Positions 27,001 to 39,600 of a stretch of 64,000 nucleotides of DNA are shown here, one piece after another. A program made the position numbers and the translations under genes. The DNA is from Apteryx mantelli (lineage: Eukaryota > Chordata > Aves > Apterygiformes > Apterygidae). The DNA lies in the NCBI RefSeq assembly GCF_036417845.1, contig NC_089980.1, positions 58,154,501 to 58,218,500 of the forward strand. Reading direction: 5' to 3'. The notes under the pieces are model-generated. The model had not been told where the DNA came from. It did not search any database and saw only the letters and a list, made by a program, of their open reading frames with translations. Numbering within the stretch: position 1 is the first letter of the stretch; each line of letters begins with the position of its first letter.

Positions 27001-27659
27001 ACCCCCCCCACCAAATATCATTTAAATAAAGAATATATTCAGGCATATAAGCAACATGACAGTATTACAGTTGCACAGTCTGTCATAATTCAAATGTTTC
27101 CTATATTTGTGTGGCTTGCAGTAGTAACACTGTCTGAATGCATTTTTCTAGCAGCACAGAGGCTACTGGTGCTGGAAAACAGCTGAAGAAAATGAACTAA
27201 AGGCTACCCGTAAGAACAGTTTTCATTCTGCTGCTGGTCCCAGGCCAGATTAGAAAGATACTATGTGTCATTTGGGCAAAACAAAATAGCTGGCAGCTAT
27301 AGCAGCTCCCCCATACTGCTCACATCAGTACATTCAAAGTTAAAACTCATATTTTTGTGGCATTAGAAAGCTCTAATCCACAAGCTCTGTGGTCTTAATG
27401 TTTGTTATAACAGCTGGATGAAATATGCTTAAGGGCAATCCTGAATACAGAGGGACGTCAGCACGTTATTACACTTTTATTTTTCTTTTTTTTTTCAAAC
27501 TGGATAATGATACAAGGAGCTACAAAGCCGGCATTACTAGCCTGCCTTTCTGAGAGTGCTTAGCAGCATGGGTGCAGACATCACTTGCAGCTGTGAGTGC
27601 TCAGCACTGGGGCAGACCCGACCCCAGCATCACGTCAGGCGCACGGCTCATTCATTAGT

Positions 27660-27778
27660 GCACCCAAAGACTTAGGCCAGGCAACTTGCTTAACTTCACA
27701 GAGGCGCTCTATGGCAGAGGCAGGGATAGCAAAATTGTATCCCGGCAGCATTAATCTGCTTTAACCATGAGCTCATCT
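27660..27778 (-). repeat. Degenerate MIR/tRNA-SINE relic
   Basis: The plus strand follows the antisense order of the MIR consensus: 'gcAACTTGCttAACttcACAgag', then 'ctaTGGCAGAGgcaGGGAta', then a degenerate segment and 'ctttAACCAtgagct'. These correspond to the reverse complements of the 'ggcaagttact', 'ggctctgccact' and 'tggttaagagc' blocks. Several blocks in the right order make this the best of the three SINE candidates, but it is old and its ends are uncertain. Confidence 0.5.
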
Positions 27779-29737
27779 TTTCTGACTCGCACACTGTGTG
27801 CTTTCCCATTTCTACAACGGGCAGAGGAGTTGTTTTACAGCCCTTCTTCCTGCACAGCCTCGCTTCGCTCCTTGAGCAGCTCCATCCTGTGATCTGGAGG
27901 AGGAAGGTCCTGTCTGCATCACTGTGTACCAGCACATGCTACAGCCCACAAAAAGTGTGACACGAGTACACCTCAGTAAGGCTGCAAGGGCAATACTAAT
28001 TTCCAAGCACCTTTCTTTCCAGCCTGCTCTTCTTGTACATTCTTTGGTATATAATCATTTTAAATGCAATTTCCCAGTTCCAATACTGAACAGACACTGC
28101 CACATAAGTAGTGCAAAAAAACATTTTTAACAAAAAAATGAAAACTGTGCTGTCTGGGGCATGTAAGTCAACTGCTTCATCTGTTCTCTTGCTTGCTTAG
28201 AGGATTTACTGTGCCTCTGAAGTCCTGCTGCTGCTTCAGAAAGAATACCAGGAAGAAAGGCAATAAAATGCATCCAGGTATGACATTCAGTGGCATAGAC
28301 AGATGGCTATAACTGCACTTTTAAATATCCATCTTTCTTTATGCAGAACATATTACACTCAAAATTAAGTATTATTTTTGTATGATGAACAATCAATGAA
28401 ACCATGTGATGCAAATATGGGCTTATACAGGCATGAAATGACTGAATGACTCACACAAGGCTCCTCTTGATAATATGACATCCTTTCTTTTTCTGACTTG
28501 AGTCTGTCACAGATCTTTAACTTCATCTTCCCTGAGATAATGCTAGTTGAATAAAGAGTTGTTTTCATGAAAAGTCTTGTGACAAGGAAGAGTTGTATTA
28601 AAATGACACTGCTAACAGAAAGGCAGCATAGTCCTTTTTTTCACATGTGACGTTGGCAGTTAGAAACTCCTGAGCAGGTCATATACTTTGGAATTGAATT
28701 GTTTTATGGCTTAAAAATTGCATTGTCTTTCTTTCTAGTGTTGCAAAACAGAAGGGATAGCTTAATTTACTGCTTCTTCGGAGATTTGTGAGGCTTCAAC
28801 CAGACAGTGCTGGACTCAAAGCCAGATCCCAACAGACTTCAGAAGAAAGTGGGTTGAGGTTTTGGCCACTTGGAAAGCAGCTGGGATACCTTTTCAAAGT
28901 ATTTGCTTGACCCAACACTCAACAAGGATAGTCTTGAGAAAAAAAAACAAACTTTTCACAAAGTTGCAGATGGACCTGTAGAAGAAAAGCAGGACTCCCC
29001 CTACTGAAGTAGCTTGCATTTGGTCTAAGCAGAAGTAGGGACACTGCTTTAAAAAGATTTTTACTGCCCACACCAACTCTGATTCATCCCATAGAAATGT
29101 GTAGAGTATTTTTAAGAGATATTATGGATACTTTGTCTTGGTTTGCACACCTAAGCACAATAATAACAGAGCATTTGACTCATTCATTCAGATAGTGTTG
29201 GTTTTGTTCCACGCACTAACTGGAATTTGACAGATAAGATGGAAAATATATATTTTGAATGGTGAAAGCTTAAATACTGTTATAAACAGTGTTAAAATCA
29301 AGTAACACTCTTAAAATAAAAGCAAGCTATTTTCTCAGGAAGAAATGTGATCTCTGCCTATTTCCCAGGGCTTCCCAGATACTTCAGTTTTACAACTATA
29401 TCAATACGAATGCCTTATTATGCACAGTCATTGTGAAGTTGTCCCTCTGCTTCTACAGCTTCTACAATTTACTTTTATTATCCAAAGTAAAATATAGCCA
29501 TAGTAATGTTTGTCACATATAGAAAACCACACACACCTTCTATAGTGCCTTTCTCTTGGGAGATGTAAAAATTTCCCATGTATTTCAGTTCAGTAAAAAT
29601 ACTGAGAAGAAAAGTAATCCTTCAGCCTATTTTACTGACTTTGACACAGAAAACATTGAAGTTGGAAAATCCAAAGCCTTGGGACATTCTGCTCAAACTC
29701 TATGAAAAAACATGAATGATGCTGTAGTCTTCAGGCT
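27779..29737. other. AT-rich intergenic DNA, no gene seen
   Basis: No exon, RNA gene or repeat could be supported. Reading frames are 60-77 codons and unrelated to any protein I recognise. Confidence 0.5.
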
Positions 29738-29802
29738 TCTGATATTTGAACCGAGATACATAGCAGTTGAAAACTGGTTTGTATCTCGGTTCAAATACCA
29801 GA
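29738..29802. other. Long hairpin, microRNA-precursor-like
   Basis: An 18-bp perfect inverted repeat (arm TATTTGAACCGAGATACA at 29743-29760, complement at 29780-29797). One mismatch outward it continues for four more pairs (29738-29741 with 29799-29802). Inward, 29762 pairs with 29778 and 29764-29768 pairs with 29772-29776, leaving a three-base loop. In total about 28 of 32 stem positions pair over 65 nt, the size and shape of a metazoan pre-microRNA. I do not recognise either arm as a known microRNA. A short palindromic transposon remnant is the main alternative; no target-site duplication is evident. Confidence 0.6.
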
Positions 29803-30468
29803 TGTGTTGGTCTGAAAGGGAAGAAAATGGCTGATCAGACTGAAGTCTTGCACACTCCCATCTTAGAAACTAGTACATAGATAATTTGGCATATTTGGAT
29901 GTAATAATGGAAATTATAGTAGAAATTCTGTTTTCAGTGAGGTGACTTAACTGTGACCAGTAGCCTCTGAAGATTATCATGAAAGCTCCACAGAGAAAAA
30001 CACTTAAAGACAGGACAAATCTGGTGCACACAGAAAGCTCCAACTTCTCTTAAATGGAGCTCTTCCTAAATTTATACGGCTGCAAAACCACCCCATGCAA
30101 AGATACCTGGCTGCTTGCACGTGAGCCGTGATACTGACCTCTGTCATATCCATGGGTGCTCTTGTACAGATAGCTACATTTTTTCTTTATTTTCACAGGT
30201 TACTAGTTTCTTAATGCTCATTGTGACAGTTTTTGCTTGTCCAGGTTGATGGCAGATTATAACTGAAAGTATTTACAGAGTACAAAATACAGAGTATCAT
30301 AGAACCTGTCTCACTGATAGTGGCTCTTTATTACACACAGTTCAGAACCTTCCTCTGTTTAGGAATTTTTGCTATCTTTATTCAGAAACTGCATCCTTGT
30401 GATTACTTTGTATTTCTTTGCAAGTTTAATATACCTGATTAATAATAATAAAAAGGAGGGGACTTAAT
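29803..30468. other. Intergenic DNA between two hairpins
   Basis: AT-rich non-coding sequence of 666 bp with no long frame and no recognised repeat. It separates the two hairpins at 29738-29802 and 30469-30518. Confidence 0.5.
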
Positions 30469-30518
30469 ATTCCATTAGGTCATCTAGTAATGTTTATTAT
30501 TAGATGATCTGATAGAAT
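30469..30518. other. Second long AT-rich hairpin
   Basis: Arms 30469-30491 and 30496-30518 (23 nt each) pair at 22 of 23 positions, counting three G:T wobbles, with one C:A mismatch and a four-base GTTT loop. The innermost 12 pairs (TCATCTAGTAAT with ATTATTAGATGA) contain a single wobble. The loop is short for a typical microRNA precursor and the stem is AT-rich, so a small palindromic element is equally plausible. Confidence 0.55.
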
Positions 30519-33500
30519 TAGTACAATGGTTCTGACCATATATTTTTCAAGCTGATAAAATGTGTATGTTTTTCTGTGTATGCATCTCTTTAGGTATGTC
30601 TACCAACAGCTATGTGATACTGGAAACTGGAGACTGAGAAGAGCTCAATAGTGTTTTGGAGGATCTAGGAAATCAGAGGTTTCTGCATTTTATCAACGGA
30701 CATCCTAAGCCCACCCTATGAGCCGCCACAGTCTTTGCTCTCTCCAGTTTCAGACTGGCAGGAGATGGCATTGCTTCCTCAGGTATCACCACCAGGAGAG
30801 CAGGTGTGAGGGCCTACGGCAGCATCCAGCACATCAGTGAGAGCTTTGCTGCTCCCCTTGCAGCATGCAGCGTAACAGAGCGGAGCAGGTAATAAGGAGA
30901 TGCGTGTTTTCCCAGGTGACTTGTGTACATCCTCTGAAGTGTCTTTCTCTCTGTGTCTCTCCTTGCCTCCTGCGGGCTGACAAGCTTCTGGTCCTCTTGG
31001 CCAGCAGCGGCTCTTTGCACAAGATGAGCACGAGTGAAGAGAAGTCTTGGCCTGGTCTTAGGGCTCTGAGAAGTGCAGGAACCCTGCAATAGCAAGCAGC
31101 AGGCAAAGCGGGGAAAAAAACTCCTTAGAATCACTAAAGCTTTTAAAACAAAGGTCAAAATAGTCTTCAACATCTTTTAGAATGGCTTTTTTTCTTTTTG
31201 TAGCTAAGGCACTTTAAAACTACTGTAGGTTTTTGGGTGATCATCCTGCTAGTAGGCTCGGAGCCAGCACAGAGGATGGGAAGTGTACCATAGCCTTGCC
31301 CATAGCACAGCCCTGCAAGCTGTCCAGGATGTTGGATACACCAAACTCATGAGCTGTAGGTAGGTAAACTGCACTGAGCCTTGATGTTTATAGTCAAAAT
31401 ACAGGCAGGATCCTTAATATGCAATGCATCTAAAAGTGCAATGGTTTAGTATCCCTCCTACTCTAAAGATCTCTTAAGACTGGGAGAAAACCCATGGAGC
31501 TTATATTTAGAAAAAGAAACCTTTATTCCTTTAAAATATACCAAAATAAATGGAAACAATTAACCTGCTGCTGCACAAAGTAATTTCAGTGCAATGTGGA
31601 GATTGACTCCAAAATATTGACACTTTCTGAAAGCATGGAGGCCTCCTTGAAAACATCCAATGCAAAGGAAATGCATAGTCTGATTCCCATTGTCAGAGCA
31701 ATGCAAAAGAATGTCAAAGCGCTTCTGGAAATTGAGGCAGTTTGTATATCATGTTGACATAACAATACATGTTCCTAAACGTCAGTATGAATGCATCTGC
31801 AAACAGGAGAAGAGTGACTGTCAAAATCGGTCTCATACAGAAGGTAGACTTAGACAAATTACAGACATGACATACATATTGGTATTCTGCAATGTACAGA
31901 ATGATCTAGTTATCAGCTAAAGTGATTGCCTTTTAGAGAAATCACCATTTTTTTTCTGGTGATGAGATGTTACCATAGTCCTCCAAATGAAAAAAATGCA
32001 ATCCCTCCTACCATTCTTATAGGCATATTACAGAGATATCCCTCTCATGCTTAGTTATTGGGGAGGGGAGGGTTGTTTGGGGGCTTTGGGGCATTATTGA
32101 ATTGGAAGAATGTCCTTTTTTAGTAATATTAAATGTCAGTCAGAATGTAATTTAATCTTGGATGTCCTTTATGATGGAAACAACAAACCATTTTCTGCTG
32201 AAAAGAAAAATATTTTAAATTCCTAATGCTGTAGAACTCAATAGAATTAACCAGGGGCTAAACCAACAAAATTTCTGAATATATCATTGTTACTATAGAA
32301 ACATGTCAAAATCCAGAACTTCATTGTGAGGTACAAAGGAAAATTTTTCTTCATTAATCATTTTTACTCTCCAATCAATATTTGCTGGATTGGGGCCCAG
32401 GTACCCACAGGGCAGAGAGTCATAGGGGTATAAACATGCCTCCTGCCCACCTAGCAGAACAGGCTAGATGTAGAGCCAGTTTGTTCCTCAGAGCTGGGGT
32501 CAGCAGGGCTTTTCCTTCAGCCACCAGCTTGTGCATACAGAAGCTGAACTCCAAAAAGTCTAACTCACTCTCCACCAAAAGATAACTGTAACTTTGTAGT
32601 TATTGCTTCAAGATTAAAAATGTCAGCCTGAATCTCCTGTGTACACTGCAGCGCTGTCATAGCCCTGTTTTCTTGTATCCTCAGTCCAAAAGAGGCAAAT
32701 TTGATATTTGTTGCTCCTTTACACAGTTTTTCATTAATGTGTGAAATGCACTCCTGCAGGGGATCACTGGGACAAGTACTGCAGTATTAATTTAAAATGT
32801 GGATGGACAACTTTACTAATGAAGTTTTGATTAATATATAAGTGCAGGCAAAGATGTAACTAAATTCTGTGCTTTGGAGAGTCAGGCTGCTTTCCTGTGC
32901 CAGTACATAGCTCTTCTTTTGGTTTTGCAGCACAGCACAGATGCTTCTGTGCAATCTGTTGTCTGCCTTGTCTGTTGCCATTTTCACGAGAAACATTGAA
33001 TGCAGTTATGTTCGAAGGCAAATACCTCCAAGATGCAGACCTGATCTAGTATTACTTTTAGATACCATTTTAATAATTTTGGTAGGGACCAACAAGGTAT
33101 GAGCCAGGCTGTTGGCCAGATGGAGCACAAAGAGGCAGCGCAAGGCTACACTCAGGGTGGCCTGGAGACCTGGAGCATTTTTGCTTCTGTTTCTCCATGG
33201 CAACCAACAGGAGCAGAGTGAGGCCATGGTGATCACCCGTGACATTAAGACCCATGATGCTGCCTGCTGGGAGCGAAGGCATGCTTGCCTCAGGTGACAG
33301 TCACGCTCTCTGGAGAGGGCAGTCACTTTGCTGTGAGCTGTTGGATTTGGAAGTCAGGGGAGCCCAAAAACATGCCCATTGAATTCCCTGTTACATTCAT
33401 TACATGCTCCCTGCAAAGTAATGTACAAAATCTTGTGTGAAGGCAGGGAAGGACCTTTACGTAAAGCTCCTTGGTGAGTTAGAGAGGCAAGAGCACTTGC

Positions 33501-36500
33501 AATGGCCAGTTCTAACCCAGGGGTCTCACAGCTTTTCCCAGTCTGTCATCCAACCACATCCCCTTTTCTCCTCACCCACATGCCTTCATTTCAAAGATAA
33601 ACACCCAGAAATGGGGCCTAGAAGACCTCTGTGCTGCACCCCATCCAGCCATGTCCTCAGCCTGTCCAGGACACCAGGACCCCACACAACACATCTGCTC
33701 AGTTGCAGCACAGCTGCAGCCCCCAGTACCTGACAACATGCACTTCTGGATGGACCCAGACTGAGGTGCTGAGTTCTCTCAGCACATCACAAAGAAGGTA
33801 AAATTATGTAACTTTTTTTGCAAAAGCTGACATGATTTTGACCATAGTAACACTTTCTTTGGAAAATCTTTATAGGGTTTAATAAAGATTAAACTGATAG
33901 GCTGCTAGAGAAACTATTGTAATAACTACCGAAGTTAGTAATACCTTTTCAATTGAACTGTTTCAAGAATACCAATTTAAAAATACAGTTGGAAGGATTA
34001 AATAAGTTCTCCATGGATACTGAGCAGATTTTTAAACTATCTGCTATGAAGAAAGCCAATCAGACTCTCCTTTTATTAGACACTCTAGGAATCTTCCATA
34101 AATTGCTTAACATCCAAAACTGAAAGCACATGACTTTGCCTGTATTTCCTCTGAGAATGAGTTTATTTCTAGCCCTCCCCTGCCCTTCAGTTAGTCCTGG
34201 AAGCTCTTTAGAAACCTATGGTCCTCTCTAGAACAATCTAAATTAGGTTTCTGACAGAGTCATATTCAATAGTCACAGTAACCAGGATCCAAATACTAGC
34301 CTTATTTTTCTGTTTTAAAAAAATTCATAGTATAAACTTTCTAGTATTTATAATTTAAAAATCCTCATTTTTGTTAAAGGCCCAGAAGTGATGTGCTTTT
34401 CATAGGAATATAAAAAAAAAAGTGCTACCAAGTTACAATATCTGAAATAATGAAGATGAAAACTGAAAAAAGGTATCTATCAATTTTCTTGGTGGGTAGT
34501 TTTCTAAAAATTACATTTCATACAAAGTTAAAACACAGCCTTCTTGTTTGGATATTTTATATACTTCTGGATTATAGCTATCATTAATACCAAATATTTT
34601 TTTTCCTCCATGCAGATACTTAGGTACTGTCAATGCTCCTCTCAGGCTCCTTATTGATAAACAAACAGACTAGCTCCTACAGTCTTTCACTGTGAGGAGT
34701 TTCCTCCAATCCTTGAATCATTTTATAACCATTGTCTATGCTCACTTCAATTTTGCAACATCGTTTAAGAAACACGAGTAGTGGAGCTGGGTACTGTATT
34801 CTCATAGCAGCCTTGCCAGCCACAGAGAAATTCTCCTGCCATTTGTTTGGTTTACACCAGCAATCAAACCAATTCAATTTGCAACGTGGTTTCACTAATA
34901 GTTCAAGCTGTTTGCCCTGTGGTAACCTGCAAAGAGATACAAGCACCCTTTTCTTCCCCTAGCAGCAGCCTGGCTGGGACTGGAAGGATTCTGTTTGCTT
35001 CCTCTGCTTGCCCAAATTGCCAATAAGGAACAGCTGCTATAAAGGGAAGCTCACAAAGCCCATGGGAGCAGCAAGTGGAGGTATGGCAGGTTGCTCTGCA
35101 GAGCTAGCAGTGAGAGGGGGGTGAGAGAGGCTGTTTGAAGAGTGGTTGGGTGGGGAAGGTAGGAAGCAGTCTTGGAGAAGGGTGAAAAATGATAAGGATT
35201 AATCCTTGGCAGATTATTGTGAGATCTGCATGTGGGGAAGTAGTGTAATACAACTCAATGAAAAATCTTAAGGAAGGGGAAAGTGATTTTGTTTTCAACA
35301 AAACTGATCTCGCTCATGCTTGTTCTCTCATATTGCTTGTGCTTTCAAGCATGTGTACTTGTAAGCACCAACAGAGGTTTGCCCAGGTGATCTGGCCAGG
35401 GTGATTGTGTGTAATGTAGAGGATAAGGAATGCAGAGCATCAAGTCTTCATTATGTCTCTGGGATTCCACTTAACTGGTGACAGAAGACCCATCCAAAAA
35501 TGGTCTATTGCACCCTTTAGAAGTTAACAGTTATTATACTATATGGTGTGGTACAGCAGGGGAAGTCAAGGTGATAGGCAATGCTGCTGTTTCACAGTTG
35601 CTACAGCCAAGGCTGCCATTGATTATCACGTCCCTGGCTGGCTCTTCCTTGCTTGTATGTGGCATAACAAGGAAGCACAATCACTAGTTGGCACATCTGT
35701 CATCTGTGCTGAGATGCCAACCCTGACAGTCCCCAGTAGCCCCCTGGATCACTTGTGTCCTGCTGTGGTGCCCTTCCTGCATATGGCAAGGAGGTTAAGG
35801 GGTATTCAAAAAAAAAACAGTCCTTGCTGCCCAGTCCTGTGAGCGGCACTTCATTGACTGTTGGGCCCTGATGCCTGGGAACATGGTCCCTCTGGGGGCT
35901 GACTGGGAAGGCCTGGCTCCCACCCAGCCTTGGGACATTGGTGGTGCTGTGTCCTGGGCAGCAGCAAAGGACTGTTTTGGGATTTCAGTGGTATAAGGAC
36001 ACCGATGCACATGTTTGGTATCCTTACCTGGCATCTCAAGAATGGGACTTATCAAACTAACTCCCCATGTGCCTCACTTGGACTTAAAGGAGGTCCAGAG
36101 CTTCAGTTAGGTGGCAGAAAGGTAGCAGAGTGAACCAGCCACTGCCCTGAGACTGCTGTTTTCTGGCAGCAGTTTGTCTGTCTAAACTGACCTTTTGGCT
36201 CTTTGAGAGGAGTGGGGAAATCGTTGGTCCATGTAAGCTTTCTGGGATGGGCTGTGAGGTTCACGGGAACTGCTGGTTCTCCTGGGCTTGCCAAAAGCAA
36301 CAGTTCAAAAGGCTGCTGAGTCCTGAGGTCCAACTGCTGGCCTGAAATTCCCCACATGCTCTTGCTGTAGTTTCTGCCAGTGTCTTTTGGCAGTAACTTG
36401 CCATCTCTTATTTAAGGCTGGATGGTGGGATTATGTGCTACAGACAGCCTGGAGGAGACGAGCCCCAAACAGGCCTTTTTTGGAGCTTCTGCAAGCAGCT

Positions 36501-38721
36501 ATGGAACAAGCAATGAGCCTGTGCTTGCGCAAAGTAATGAACTATGTGGTTGTTCCTGGAGGAGGTGCAAGGTGACCATGGGTAGGTGCTTTCAGCTCTG
36601 ACCCCTCCTCAGAAGCAACATAATCAGAGTTGTATCTTGGGAAGCTGCCAGTTGCTAACCTTGTGACAACTCATCATTCCCATTTGGAGAAGCCTAAAAT
36701 TAAATCATAGCACAAAACAAATCACAGTCAACATGAAAAGATAGAAATTCTGGCCCAGTATAGATTAATTTATTGTTTGTGGGGGCCCTTCAGCGTGTGT
36801 CTGCCCTAGCATACAATCTTTTCCTCTGATTTGGTCTAGTAGTACAGTATCCTTGTGTTCTCCCAAGCTCATTAGCCACATTGCACGTTGTGTGCAATGT
36901 GCACAAGGCACATCATGGGTCAGTGCATGGGAGACTGTGGTTTCCTTCCTCCAGTTTCTCTATTTAAACTATACAAAATGAACTTTGCTTCTTGTGTTTT
37001 TCAGATGTTAGGAATACAATGGTAAAAGGCTAGGTGTGAAACGACTTGCAACAATTATCGTTTGAAACTAATACTTTGTTTTTAATCCTTGTTTCCTACG
37101 CAATATTTTTACTGCAAAATTCCTGCACTCACTGCAATAACAATATGAAGACATTAAATTAAAAATAATCAGAGGAAACAATTTCTCAAACTGCCTTTTT
37201 AAGAAACATTACAACATTTGTCTTACAGATTTTGTAATAAAGAAATTTAAAACAAATCATAGAGTGAAGTATTGTTTTCACTCAGGAGATTGTTTTTTGT
37301 CAGAAAGACAATTGTGCTTCTGGCAACGCTAGTCTGTGAAATTTGTAGAATGTGTTTGCCTGGATCCCAAACAGATCTAAACTCATCTGTTAGGCTGATG
37401 TCACATAAAACATTTTTGTTTGCTTTTTCTTTTGTATTTCAAAGAGCTCTAATAATGGTCCAGGTTACAAAGAACTCCGCAGATCTAGGAACAAAGAAAT
37501 AATTGATTCTCTCATGAGAGAGAAGCAAACAATATCAAGATGATTGACACTTCCTCATTCTCCTATCCCCTCCTAATATTTTCTGGGTATTGTACCAATT
37601 GATTTAGGCAAAGTATCTTGTCATTGGCTAGCTTGAAGAAGACCAAACATTCTTGTTAAGTTTTTTAGCACTCTATCATTGTATGTTAGTTGCACCAGAG
37701 AAATAAAGAAGATGTTGCTGCTTTTGAAGAGTGTATCTACTAACTCGGATAAACAGAGCAAGAGAAGACAATAAGCCAAAAACTGTGAAGGAACTGGGAA
37801 GGGAAGAACAGTGTTTTACCTGACTGGACTGTGTAAGACCCAGAGCACTGTTCAGAAACTTGTTCTAATGGTTACACCTCCCTTAAATAATAGTAAACAA
37901 GAAAGTGAACTTTTGAAATCATGTGAATAAAAGAATTTGTGTCAAATGCTTCAGCAATGGTTAAAGCTGGATTTAATTCCATACATTGTGTTAACAACTA
38001 GCAATCATCAAGCTTGTTTTCTAATACAACTCCTTTAACAGAAACTACAAAATACAGCAAGGATTGAATTATATGGGTGTGTGATTACTTTGCAAGATGC
38101 ATTGCAATAAGCTTCTTGATTTACAGGCAGTAAATGAGACTCTGTAATTATGCCACAATATAAAATGAGAGCAGCAAAATCAGAATGTAGTCCCTTTTTT
38201 CTAGATCTACTGTCACCAAATGTGAACTTTATCCATTTTTACTTCCATGTAGATCTAAAAAAAATTCAGTATATTAATCAGCATATAATGAGAAACAAGT
38301 AATCTAGAGAGTTCAGAAGAGCGTATCATAGCCCAGAACAGGCAGGGACATCTGGCTCCAACAACAGCAGGCAGCAGGGCAAGGCCCCATGTTATTTCGG
38401 CTCCCTGGCTCAAACCTGATGCTCTTATTGGGACCTAAGCACGTATTTTGGCATGGTAAAGTACATAGACTTCAACACAGATAGACCATTCTGAGCAGTT
38501 TTTGGAATATGCACTGCTCTATGGTGTGATCATGCCATAAGATCTCCTATTCCTCTGACAAGTACAAATTTAACAAATCTCCCTGTCCCAAAACAGCCAT
38601 CTTCTCAAGACTTCAAGTTTCAGCCATAGAGGTTGAATGGTTTGAACCTTTATACTGCTTAGGCATTATGTAAATGTGATTTACAAAATACAGGAGTGAT
38701 ATCAAGAGGATACAATGATAT
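30519..38721. other. Intergenic DNA, no gene seen
   Basis: No exon could be supported. GC-richer stretches at about 30700-31090, 33100-33730 and 35850-36360 account for the longer overlapping frames (up to 119 codons), which are open on both strands and lack any domain. A 10-bp inverted repeat with a 5-nt loop lies at 36877-36901. The rest is AT-rich. Confidence 0.55.
36877..36901. repeat. 10-bp inverted repeat, 5-nt loop
   Basis: CACATTGCAC at 36877-36886 and its reverse complement at 36892-36901 are separated by GTTGT. It is a small stem-loop that could be chance. Confidence 0.85.
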
Positions 38722-39555
38722 GAGTTTGCTGATGATACAAAACCGGCAGGAGTGGCCGATACATCAGAAGACTCTGCTGCCATTCAGAGAGTCCTGGAGA
38801 GGTGGGCGGAGAGGAACCTCATGAAGTTCAGCAAAGGCAAGTGCAGGGTCCTGCACCTAGGGAGGAATAACCCCATGCACCAGGACAGGTTGGGGGTTGA
38901 CCTGCTGGAAAGCAGCTCTGCCGAGAAGGACCTGGGAGTGCTGGTGGACACCAAGTTAAGCATGAGGCAGCAATGTGCCCTTGTGGCCAAGAAGGCCAAT
39001 GGTATCCTGGGCTGCATCAGGAAGAGTGTTGCCAGCAGGTCGAGGGAGGTGATTCTCCCCCTCTCCTCAGCCCTGGGGAGGCCACATCTGGAGTACTGCG
39101 TCCAGTTCTGGGCTCCCCAGTACAAGAGGGATGTGGCACTACTGGAGCAAGTCCAGCGGAGGGCTACAAAGATGATTAGGGGACTGGAGCATCTCTCTTA
39201 TGAGGAAAGGCTGAGAGAGCTGGGCCTGTTTAGCCTGGAGAAGAGAAGGCTGAGAGGAGATCTTATCAATGTGTACAGGTATCTGAAGGGAGGGTGTCGA
39301 GAGGATGGGGCCAGACTCTTTTCAGTGGTGCCGAGCGACAGGACACGAGGCAATGGGCACAAACTGAAACACAGACACTTCCATCTGAACATGAGGAAAA
39401 ACTTTTTCACTGTGAGGGTGACAGAGCGCTGGAACAGGTTGCCCAGAGAGGTGGTGGAGTCTCCTTCTCTGGAGATATTCAAAACCCGTCTGGACATGAT
39501 CCTGTACAATGTGCTCTGGGTGACCCTGCTTGAGCAGGGGGGTTGGACTAGATGA
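38722..39555 (+). pseudogene. CR1 ORF2 fragment (reverse transcriptase C-terminus)
   Basis: 278 codons are open without frameshift or stop, from EFADDTK to the terminal TAG at 39553-39555. The A/FADD box is the catalytic motif of LINE reverse transcriptases. It is followed by the CR1-typical segments '[18 protein letters not shown]', '[15 protein letters not shown]', '[15 protein letters not shown]' and '[19 protein letters not shown]'. The endonuclease and the N-terminal two thirds of the polymerase are missing, so the product could not be active. An in-frame GTG at 38752 is not evidence of translation. The frame is best read as the relic of an inserted, truncated LINE. Confidence 0.9.
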
Positions 39556-39600
39556 TCTCCAGAGGTCCCTTCCAACCTCAACCATTCTGTGATTCTGTGA
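38722..39600 (+). mobile_element. CR1 LINE, 5'-truncated copy
   Basis: An avian-type chicken-repeat-1 non-LTR retrotransposon. The copy starts abruptly at the reverse-transcriptase motif FADD (codons from 38725) and runs through the C-terminal domain to the CR1 3' end: '...ggttggactagatgatctcc', 'ccttccaacc' and two direct ATTCTGTG copies ending at 39599/39600. The 5' truncation and the octamer-repeat tail instead of poly(A) are family hallmarks. No target-site duplication is visible, as usual for CR1. Flanking DNA is AT-rich while the insert is GC-richer. The intact frame suggests a comparatively young insertion. Confidence 0.95.

Larger units (their letters stand above)
17291..27659. other. 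AT-rich intergenic DNA, no gene seen
   Basis: More than 10 kb with no supported gene. Frames rarely exceed 90 codons; the longest, at 17786-18181 (-) and 18982-19350 (+), have no recognisable domain. A GC-richer patch at about 17890-18110 is open on both strands. Simple sequences include a 16-bp palindrome at 18957-18972 and a (GT)n run at about 21064-21082. Much of 20900-26500 is AT-rich and featureless to the eye. Confidence 0.55.

Noticed and set aside
29788..29799. GGTTCAAATACC resembling a tRNA B box
   Set aside because: There is no matching A box, acceptor stem or cloverleaf upstream. The motif is part of the hairpin arm.
32720..32830. Possible old CR1/L3 3' fragment ('tgtGAAATGCACTCCtgCAGGggatca')
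   Set aside because: Only one short block resembles the 'aactcattgccacaggatgtc' region of ancient CR1s. No second collinear block could be found, so chance is likely.
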